From assembly GCA_001788495.1 (NCBI GenBank), contig MGCF01000007.1:1-34165 (forward strand): DNA of 34,165 bases, given 5' to 3'. Below the pieces are notes generated by a model. The model worked only from the letters and a program-made list of their open reading frames with translations. It ran no database searches and was not told the origin of the DNA. Source of the stretch: Candidatus Rokubacteria bacterium RIFCSPLOWO2_02_FULL_73_56 (lineage in GTDB: Bacteria; Methylomirabilota; Methylomirabilia; Rokubacteriales; CSP1-6). Positions 1 through 11,300 of this stretch are shown here, piece after piece. The stretch's first letter is position 1, and each line of letters opens with the position of its first letter. Both the position numbers and the translations under genes were made by a program.

Positions 1-1
1 C

Positions 2-208
2 CCGTTCGCCGCGACGGTCAACGAGGGCGCGGCCGCGCCGCCCGCGGGGCCGCCGTGGACGCCCGAGGCCGAGGCGCGGATCGAGCGCATCCCCGCGTTC
101 ATCCGGCCGATGGCGCGCCGGGCGATCGAGCGCTGGGCCGCCGAGCACGGCCGCGCCACGATCGACGAGGCGGTGCTGGACGAGGCGCGCGGCGCCTTCG
201 GGATGTAG
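2..208 (+). CDS. C-terminal fragment of a PCP_red-domain protein (light-independent protochlorophyllide reductase subunit B-like C-terminal domain); 5' end outside window
   Basis: Frame 2 is open from the window edge to TAG at 206-208: PFAATVNEGAAAPPAGPPWTPEAEARIERIPAFIRPMARRAIERWAAEHGRATIDEAVLDEARGAFGM*. The pattern W-x-EA-x-R-x3-IP-x-F-R...E..A...G...I resembles the PCP_red domain. The ORF track lists other frames here. Confidence 0.6.
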   Translation, partial: PFAATVNEGAAAPPAGPPWTPEAEARIERIPAFIRPMARRAIERWAAEHGRATIDEAVLDEARGAFGM

Positions 209-214
209 AGCGCG

Positions 215-484
215 ATGACGAAATCGGACCTCGTCGTGCGCATGGCGCAGGCGGCCGGCTGGCCGAAGGCCGCGACCGAGCGCGCGCTCCGCGCGATGCT
301 GGCGGGTGTCCGCGCCTCGCTCAAGCGCGGCGATCCCATCACGCTCGTCGGCTTCGGCACCTTCTCGGTCGCGCGGCGCAAGCCGCGGACGATGAAGAAC
401 CCGCGCACCGGCCAGTCGGTCACCGTCGGGGGACGGACCCCGCGCTTCAAGCCGTCCAAGGAGCTCAAGCAGGCCGTCCGCTGA
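215..484 (+). CDS. HU/IHF-family DNA-binding protein
   Basis: 89 aa, MTKSDLVVRMAQAAGWPKAATERAL...GDPITLVGFGTFSVARRKPRTMKNPRTGQSV...RFKPSKELKQAV; GFGTF-x3-R-x2-R-x-NP-x-TG is the HU signature. Confidence 0.93.
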   Translation: MTKSDLVVRMAQAAGWPKAATERALRAMLAGVRASLKRGDPITLVGFGTFSVARRKPRTMKNPRTGQSVTVGGRTPRFKPSKELKQAVR

Positions 485-523
485 CCGGTTTTTGCTTGCT
501 GGCCGCGCCGGCCGCTCGCTAGA

Positions 524-1450
524 ATGGCCCCAGTGCAGCCACCGCGCCTCCTCGCCTCGCTGGCGCTCTGCGCCGTCGTGCTGGCTCCCCTCGCCGCCTC
601 CGCGCAGAACGGGCGCGCGGCCGCGGTGAACGGCCGGCCGCTCGTGCTCTCCGCCGAGGCCGTCCTGCTGCTCGACCCCGACGGCCGCACGCTCTACGCG
701 AAGAACCCCGAGGAGGACCGCGCGCCGGCGAGCCTCGTGAAGCTCATGACGCTCTACCTCGTCTACGAGGACGTCGAGGCGGGACGCGCCGACCTGGAGG
801 AGCTCGTGCTGGTCAGCGCGAACGCCGCGCAGACGCCGCGCTACCGCATGGGGCTGCGGGCGGGCGAGCACGTGGCGCTGCGCACGCTGCTCGAGGGCGT
901 GGCGATCGCGTCGGCGAACGACGCCGCCACGGCGCTCGCCGAGCGCCTCGGCGGCGACGAGGCGACGTTCGTCTCGCGGATGAACGCCAAGACGCACGTG
1001 CTCGGGCTGAGCGACACGCGCTTCGCGAACGCCCACGGCCTGCCCGACCCGTTCCAGCGGAGCACCGCGCGCGACCTCGCGCAGCTCACCGCGCGGCTCC
1101 TCCACGACCATCCGGCGTCGCGGACGCTGCTGGGCGGCCAGACGTTCGTGTTCAACGGCCGCGTGCACACGCGGCACATCCCGCTGTTCAACGACCCGGG
1201 CGGCGTGCAGGCGCTCAAGACCGGGTTCACGCTGGAGGCCGGCTACAACCTGGCCGTCTCGGCGTGGCGCAACGGCCAGCAGTTCGTGATGGTCGTGCTC
1301 GGGGCGCGCACCCGCGCGCAGTCCTTCCTCGACGCGAAGAAGCTCCTGCACTACGCCTTCGTGGAGGCCGGGCTCGAGCCGGCCGGCGACCGCGCGCGCC
1401 CGGAGCCGAGGAAGCCGCCGTTCCGCGCCCGGCGCGCCGCGACGCACTAG
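524..1450 (+). CDS. D-alanyl-D-alanine carboxypeptidase (peptidase S11, PBP5/6-like), exported
   Basis: N-terminal signal peptide; SLVKLMT (SxxK), SAND (SxN) and KTG (LKTGFT) active-site motifs in correct order. Confidence 0.92.
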   Translation: MAPVQPPRLLASLALCAVVLAPLAASAQNGRAAAVNGRPLVLSAEAVLLLDPDGRTLYAKNPEEDRAPASLVKLMTLYLVYEDVEAGRADLEELVLVSANAAQTPRYRMGLRAGEHVALRTLLEGVAIASANDAATALAERLGGDEATFVSRMNAKTHVLGLSDTRFANAHGLPDPFQRSTARDLAQLTARLLHDHPASRTLLGGQTFVFNGRVHTRHIPLFNDPGGVQALKTGFTLEAGYNLAVSAWRNGQQFVMVVLGARTRAQSFLDAKKLLHYAFVEAGLEPAGDRARPEPRKPPFRARRAATH

Positions 1451-1479
1451 CCGCGCCGGCCCGGCAGGAGGACTCCCCA

Positions 1480-2130
1480 GTGGCGATTCGGGGCTACGTG
1501 TTCGACGCCTACGGCACGCTGTTCGACGTCCACTCCGTCGTGGAGGCGGGGCGCGCGCTCACGCCGGACCCGGCGGCGCTGTCCGCCACCTGGCGGCAGA
1601 AGCAGCTCGAGTACACGTGGCTCCGTGCGCTGATGGGCCGCTACGAGGACTTCTGGGCCGTGACCGAGGCCGCGCTCCGCTACGCCGTCCGCCGGCTCGG
1701 CCTGACGGCGAGCGAGGCGGAGCTCGCGCGGCTCATGGAGGCCTACCTCTCGCTCGCGTGCTTTCCCGAGGTGGGCGCGGCGCTCGCGCGGCTCGCGGGG
1801 CGGCCGCGCGCGATCCTCTCGAACGGCGCCCCGCGGATGCTCGCGGCGGCCGTCGCCTCGAGCGGGCTGGGCCGCGACCTCGAGCACGTCATCTCGGTGG
1901 ACGCGGTGCGGACGTACAAGCCCGCGCCGCAGGTCTACGCGCTCGGGCCCGCGACCCTCGGCGTCCCCGCGGGGGAGCTCCTGTTCGTGTCCTCGAACGC
2001 GTGGGACGTGGCGGGCGCGAAGGCGTACGGCTACCGGGTCGCGTGGTGCAACCGGACCGGGGCGCCCGAGGAGGAGCTCGGCGTGCGCGCCGACCTGGTG
2101 CTCCGCGGGCTCGACCAGCTACCGGTCTAG
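1480..2130 (+). CDS. haloacid dehalogenase type II (HAD superfamily)
   Basis: GTG start at 1480 with GGAGG upstream; AIRGYVFDAYGTLFDVHSV (DxxGT/LFD motif I), ILSNG, YKPAPQVY, FVSSNAWDVAGAKAYGYRVAWCNR. The ORF track begins earlier at 1264, inside the upstream gene. Confidence 0.9.
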   Translation: MAIRGYVFDAYGTLFDVHSVVEAGRALTPDPAALSATWRQKQLEYTWLRALMGRYEDFWAVTEAALRYAVRRLGLTASEAELARLMEAYLSLACFPEVGAALARLAGRPRAILSNGAPRMLAAAVASSGLGRDLEHVISVDAVRTYKPAPQVYALGPATLGVPAGELLFVSSNAWDVAGAKAYGYRVAWCNRTGAPEEELGVRADLVLRGLDQLPV

Positions 2131-2463
2131 GAACTCGTTCGGCTGCTCGAAGACGCCGAGCACGACGCAGCCGTCGGGCGACCACGCCTCGTGCACCGAG
2201 CCCGCGCGGCGCCACACGAAGTCGCCCGCGCGGCAGGCGCCGTCCTCGTCCACCAGCGAGCCCTCGAGCACGTAGCTCTGCTCGACGCCGACGTGGCGGT
2301 GCGTGGGCAGGCGCGCGCCGGGCGCCATCCGCACGAGCGAGGTCTGCCGCCCCGTCGCGTCCTGGTAGAGCAGCTTCAGCGTGACGCCCGGAAAGCGCGT
2401 CGGCTCCCAGGCGATCCGCGAGACGTCGAGGTAGGTCGAGCGCGCCGTCTCCTTGACGATCAT
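2119..2463 (-). CDS. cupin-domain protein
   Basis: 114 aa; APGARLPTHRHVGVEQSYVLEGSLVDEDGACRAGDFVWRRAGSVHEAWSPDGCVVLGVFE matches cupin motifs 1 and 2. Convergent, overlapping the preceding gene's 3' end by 12 nt. Confidence 0.85.
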   Translation of the reverse strand: MIVKETARSTYLDVSRIAWEPTRFPGVTLKLLYQDATGRQTSLVRMAPGARLPTHRHVGVEQSYVLEGSLVDEDGACRAGDFVWRRAGSVHEAWSPDGCVVLGVFEQPNEFLDR

Positions 2464-2551
2464 GGTGGGCCTCCCCCGCGCGGAGTGTACAAAAAAAGGC
2501 GGCCCGCCGGAAGCGAGCCGCCCGAGACGGTGTGCGGTCGGCGCCGCGCGC

Positions 2552-2710
2552 CTACTTCTTGCCGGCGAGCTTCCGGCGCTTCACGTAGCCCCAGATCTTC
2601 TTCGTCATGTCGGACGGCCCGATCGGCGCGCTCCCGAAGACGGACTCCAGCGTGTCCTTGCACCCCTTGAAGCAGATCGAGTACCCGCCGAACGCCTTCT
2701 TCTTCGCCAT
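2552..2710 (-). CDS. 52-aa basic mini-protein with a truncated SWIB-like motif
   Basis: MAKKKAFGGYSICFKGCKDTLESVFGSAPIGPSDMTKKIWGYVKRRKLAGKK; strong Shine-Dalgarno (AAGGAGGAGG) just upstream on the minus strand. LESVFG...MTKKIWGYVKRRKLAGKK resembles the first half of a SWIB domain. Confidence 0.65.
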   Translation of the reverse strand: MAKKKAFGGYSICFKGCKDTLESVFGSAPIGPSDMTKKIWGYVKRRKLAGKK

Positions 2711-2876
2711 CTGCCCCCTCCTCCTTGGTGGTGATCGACCACGCGTCCCCTGACTGCCCGGGGGTATTACTACCACATGTACGAGGGGAGGAAAAGGGGA
2801 AATACCATCCGTTGGGGCGCCGCGCCCCTCCCAGGAATACCCTGGAGGGGTATCAGGGCGCCCGGGACCCCGCCGC

Positions 2877-6586
<3,710 letters not shown>

Positions 6587-6590
<4 letters not shown>

Positions 6591-7126
6591 GGGCGCCCGC
6601 GCGCCGGGGCGGCGCAGGGCAGCGGCGGGAGCGTCTGGGTCTCGATGGACGCCTCGTCCAGCGGGCGGTGTCCGGCCACCCAGGCCTCGGGGGTGATCCG
6701 GAGCTGGCGGCGGACGTGGAAGGTCACGCTGAGCGGCCCGAGGCCGGCGTGCTTCGCGCACAGGTACCGCGCGGCGCTCGCCACGTGCCGCGGGTGTTCC
6801 GGCCGGATGGCCCGGTACACGTTGCTGAGCCGGAAGTAGGCGAGGCTCGTCCGCCGAAGGTCCTCGGTCAGGCGGAAGTCGTGCCGGCCGGCGGCGCTCT
6901 CGACCGTGTAGCGCACCAGGCGTCCCGGATCGGGGTTGGGCGCGAAGAAGTTCCAGTCGTTGTCGAGGAAGAGCGCCGCGAGGTACGGGTGGACGATCGG
7001 GTGGACCCGTCCGGTGAGATAGGACGCGGGGAAGGGCGCGACGAGGAGGGCGAGGGTGTGCCACGCCAGGAAGAGCGAGGCGCCGACGCAGGCGACGCCC
7101 CGGAGCGCCCGGCGGGCCTTCGCGAT
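6587..7126 (-). CDS. HTTM-associated membrane-anchored protein (partner of the downstream HTTM gene); start codon uncertain
   Basis: In-frame extension upstream of the listed ORF (6587-6916) gives a TM segment and conserved-looking sequence: ...VACVGASLFLAWHTLALLVAPFPASYLTGRVHPIVHPYLAALFLDNDWNFFAPNPDPGRLVRYTVES... No ATG/GTG/TTG lies between the in-frame TAG (7153-7151) and GTG 6916; ATC at 7126 is a guess. Confidence 0.6.
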
Positions 7127-7150
7127 CGTCTCCGCTCCGGGCCCTCGGCG

Positions 7151-7642
7151 CTAGCGCCCGGGCATCGAGGGCGCGGCCTTCCGCTGCGAGCCCTGGCTGC
7201 CCGACAACAGCTTGGTCTCCCCCTGCACCTGCGAGGGCGCCGCGCCCCCCGGCACGGACGGCGTCTGCTTCCGCGCCGCGCCCTTGCCGCCCATGAGCAG
7301 CTTGGTCTCGCCTTCGACGCGCGAGGGAAGCGGCGCGACTCCCGTGAGGCTCAGGCTCCGCACCCCGGGGATGCGGCCCTTGAGCTGCTCGAGCTGGGGC
7401 CGGTGCTCGGGCGTGGCGATCCCGGACAGCTCGACATGGCCGTTCTTGACGCCGACCTTCATCTTGCAGTCCGCACAGCCCCCGAGGCTCGCCGCCACCG
7501 CCTCCCTGACCTTGAGGGCCAGGTCTCGATCCGCCCCCGGCCGGAGCGCGGGATCGATCTCGACCGTCCCCGCGGACGCGGCCGACGCCACGAGCAGCCC
7601 CGCGAGCCCCGCACACCGACGCACGACCTTCCTCAGCGTCAT
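7151..7642 (-). CDS. exported BON-domain protein with C-terminal two-copy repeat
   Basis: Signal peptide MTLRKVVRRCAGLAGLLVASAASA; DRDLALKVREAVAASLGGCADCKMKVGVKNGHVELSGIATPEHRPQLEQLKGRIPGVRSL is BON-like. Tail: SRVEGETKLLMGGKGAARKQTPSVPGG then SQVQGETKLLSGSQGSQRKAAPSMPGR. Confidence 0.75.
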   Translation of the reverse strand: MTLRKVVRRCAGLAGLLVASAASAGTVEIDPALRPGADRDLALKVREAVAASLGGCADCKMKVGVKNGHVELSGIATPEHRPQLEQLKGRIPGVRSLSLTGVAPLPSRVEGETKLLMGGKGAARKQTPSVPGGAAPSQVQGETKLLSGSQGSQRKAAPSMPGR

Positions 7643-7802
7643 CGCAGCCTCCCTCCCGCGACACCCGAAAGGCGCGCGGCCGTCATCATATCAGCCTTCG
7701 AGCGGGCCGAAGCGCTCGACCCGCCGTGACGCCGGGGCGTTCTTTCCGGAAACTCAGTCGTCTTCCGGCACGATTTGATGCGTCGTGCGGATTGATTTTC
7801 TC

Positions 7803-7831
7803 TTGACAACGTGCGACGCGGGGCCAATAGT
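7803..7831 (+). promoter_or_regulatory. putative sigma70-type promoter for the accessory operon
   Basis: TTGACA (7803-7808), 17-bp spacer, AATAGT (7826-7831; 4/6 to TATAAT). Sits in a local AT-richer intergenic gap. Confidence 0.5.
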
Positions 7832-7870
7832 TCGCGCCGTCGCGGCTCCTCGTCCACTCACGGTTGTCTT

Positions 7871-7945
7871 CGTCGAGGCCGGGGCCGCAAGGGGCAGCCG
7901 GTATGGGCTGGAGAGGCTCCGGGGACCTTGGACCCGGCAGGCAGC
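7871..7945 (+). ncRNA. possible structured 5' leader (two adjacent hairpins), family unknown
   Basis: CAGCC (7895-7899) pairs with GGCTG (7906-7910) around loop GGTATG; CCGGG (7919-7923) pairs with CCCGG (7933-7937). Purine-rich unpaired GCAAGGGG and GCAGGCAGCAACGG flank them. Confidence 0.3.
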
Positions 7946-8322
7946 AACGGACTCGGGAGAGCGCCCAGCGGGGCGACCCCCTGCGTTGTGCGGGCTTCGC
8001 GCTCCTGCTCGCCGCCGCGCTCCTCTCGCTCGTCACTCCCGTCCTGGCCGCGCACCCCCAGGACTCGCAGGACCCGCCCACGCACGAGCGAGCGGTCTTG
8101 GAGACGCCCGACGCCGAGCAGAACGCCTGCATCCGCGCCGGGCGCCGCGCGTGGGAGCCCGGCGCCGAGCAGGTCGTCGTCACCGCTCAGCCGGCCGCCA
8201 CCGAGGGCGCCCTCGCGATCATCCCGAGCCTGACGGGCACGACGCTCGGCGAGGGCGAGGAGCAGCTTCCGGCCCCGGTCGTCCCGGAACGGATCAAATG
8301 GGACAAGCGCGGGGCGGCCTGA
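7903..8322 (+). CDS. small exported protein of unknown function; start uncertain
   Basis: ORF open to TGA at 8320-8322; hydrophobic segment CAGFALLLAAALLSLVTPVLAAHP looks like a signal peptide, followed by an acidic mature region. Ends one nucleotide before the next ATG (8324). Confidence 0.5.
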   Translation: MGWRGSGDLGPGRQQRTRESAQRGDPLRCAGFALLLAAALLSLVTPVLAAHPQDSQDPPTHERAVLETPDAEQNACIRAGRRAWEPGAEQVVVTAQPAATEGALAIIPSLTGTTLGEGEEQLPAPVVPERIKWDKRGAA

Positions 8323-8323
8323 G

Positions 8324-11300
8324 ATGAGACCCCTCCGCCTCGTCGCCCTCCTCGCCGCCTTGCTCGCCGCCCCCGCCGCCGCCCAGGGACCGCTCCCGGC
8401 GCCGGTCTCCCGCTGGAGCTTCGACGAGGCGGGCGGGAGCGCGGTGCTCGACGCCACGGGCACCGGCAACACCGGCGCGCTCGTCGGCATCGTGACCCGC
8501 GTGCCGGGGCTCATCGGCAACGCGGTCAGGTTCGACGGGCCGGTCGGGCGCGTCGAGATCCCCTCGAGTCCGAGCCTGGTGAGGTCGGGTGGGCACGTGA
8601 CGTTCGAGGCCGTCGTCTACGTCGACGGACCCGCCCCCGCCGCCAACGCCGCGGCGGACGGGCTGAACGTGATCGCCGCCAAGACGCAGAGCGGCTTCCA
8701 CGAGTACGGCTTCTTCCTCCAGTCGGGCACCGCCACCGTGGTCTGGACCGTCGCCGACGACGGCGGCAACGGCCGTCTGGCCGCGCCCGCGCCCCTCAGC
8801 CTCAAGCGCTGGCACCACCTGCTCGGCACCTACGACGGCGACCTCCAGAAGCTCTACGTGGACGGCGCCCTCGTCGCCTCGGCCGTTCGCGGGCCCGATT
8901 TGCTCGACGGCTCCGGGCCCGTCGTGGTCGGAGACTACGCGGCGCTCGACTTCCTGCAGGGGCCGATTTTCGGCACCGTGGACGTGGCCGCCGTCTACGA
9001 CGAGCCCGTGGACGCGGCCACCGCGCGGGCGCTCGCCCAGGCGGCGCTGAACGTCCGCGGCTACGTGAGCAACCTGGCCGGCGCGAGCGTGTCGGTGATC
9101 GATCCGGCCACGGGCAGCCTCCTCGCCACCATTCCGGTCGGGGCGGAGCCGCACGGCGTGGCCCTCACGCCGGACGGCACGCGGGCCTACGTGGCCAACT
9201 TCGCGGACGACACCGTCTCCGTGATCGACACGCGCAGCAACATGGTCGTCGGAACGCTCTTCGGATTTTCGGGCCCCGTGAGCATCACGATTGCCGCCGA
9301 CGGCAGCCGCGTCTACGTGGCGAGCCGCTCGGGCGACTTCGTCACCGTCCTCGACGCGGCCACGAACGGCGTCCTGCAGACCGTCTTGCTGCCCCCCGGG
9401 TCGCGGCCGTCGTTCATGGCGCTCTCGCCCGACGGTGACCAGCTCTGGGTCACCCACGAGCTCGACGCCGGCATCTCGATCGTGGACACGGCGACCTACG
9501 CGGTCACGTCCGCTTCGCCGCCGGGGCCGGCCGCCGAGATCGCGCTCGCGTCCGACGGCGCCCGCGCCTACGCGACGGGCTTCTTCCACGACCAGCTCTG
9601 GATCATCGACACCCTGAGCCTCACGACGCTCTCGCTCCCCGTCGGCGTCGCCCCGCACGGTGTCGCGCTCACGCCCGACGGCGCCCGCGCCTATGTGGCG
9701 AACCGGGGCACGACCGACCTGGTCCCCGTCCTGTCGAACAACACGGTGTCCGTGATCGACACCGCGACGGCCACCGTGCTCACGACGATCAGCGCCGGGC
9801 TCGGGTTCGGTCCGGAGTCGGTGGCGATCAGCCCGGACGGCACGCGCGTCTACGTGACCGCGCTCTTCTCCGACAGCGTGTCGGTCATCGACACGGCGAG
9901 CAACACCGTCGTCGGCACGATCCCGGTGGGCGCGATGCCCGCCCACATCGCCCTCGGCCCCGCCGCCGCCCTGGCGCCGCCGCCGCCGGTCACCACCGGC
10001 GCGATCCTCGGCCACGTGCGCGACAACTTCGGCAACCCGATCGGCGGCGCCACCGTCCAGCTCAACGCCGACCTCGTCGGCGGCACCTATGCGACCGTCA
10101 CGACCGCGGTGGACGGGAGCTACGCCTTCTCCGGCGTGATCCCGGGGACGTACCGGGTCAGCGCCCAGGCCGACGGCTACGCGACGCAGTGGTACAACGG
10201 CAAGTCGGTCCACCACCTGAGCGACCACGTCGGCGTCACCGCGGGTGCGACGACGAGCGGCATCGACTTCGCGCTCGTCGCGGGCGCCGGCGGCATCGGC
10301 GGCCGCGTGACCGACGGGGCGGGCAACGGCCTCGCGGGCGTCCCCGTGAGCATCCACCTGGCGACCGGCGGCTACGTGCTGAGCGCGCTCACCGACGCCG
10401 CCGGCTACTACACGACCGGGCTGCGCCTGGGTCCGGGCTTCTACAAGGCGCAGGTGGACACGAACGGCTTCGTCCAGCAGTGGTACAGCGGCGCGGCGAC
10501 CTTCGACACGGCGAGCGCGATCCCCGTGTCGGGCGGCAGCGTCACGCCCGGCGTCGACTTCGCGCTCGCCGGGGGCGCGGCGCGCATCGCCGGCACCGTG
10601 ACGCTGGCGGGCTCCGGCGCGCCGCTCGCCGGCATCCAGATCGACGTCCTCGACGCCGCCACGAGCGCGGGCGTGGCCGGGGCGCAGACGGGCCCGGACG
10701 GGACGTACGCGACGAACCAGAGCCTCGCCCTCGGGCCGTACCTGGTCCGCGCGAGCGGCCCGGGCGTGGAGCCGCAGACGCTCGGCCCGTTCATGCTCGC
10801 GGCCGGCACGACGCTCACGGTCGATTTCGTGATGGCGCCGGGCGGGACCATCACGGGCACCGTGCGCCGCGCCGCCGACTTCGCGCCCGTCGCCGGCGCG
10901 ATCGTCGAGGTCTACGACGCCGTCTCGGGCCTCTGGGTCGCCGGCAGCTTCATCACGCAGGCCGACGGGAGCTACGCGACGACGGGCCTCGCCCCCGGGC
11001 AGTACAAGGTCCGCGCGCGGACGCTCTCCGGGCTCGCGGCCCGGTACTACGTGGACTCGGCGACGATCGCCGGGGCGACGCCGGTCACCGTGAGCGCGGG
11101 CGCGACCACGCCCGGCGTGGACTTCGCGCTGGCGGCGGGCGGCGGCATCGTCGGCACGGTGACGAGCGGTGCCACGCCGCTCGGCGCCGTGAGCGTCGAG
11201 GTCTACGACTTCGCGACCAACGCGTGGCTCGATGCGGCCCAGACGGCGCCCGACGGCACGTACACGTTCGAGCGGCGCCTCGCGCCCGGCGCCTACAAGG

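Noticed and set aside
7921-7945. Small SRP (4.5S) RNA, suggested by CCTTGGACCCGGCAGGCAGCA
   Set aside because: Lacks the conserved AGGUCCGGAAGGAAGCAGCC apical core; resemblance is only partial.
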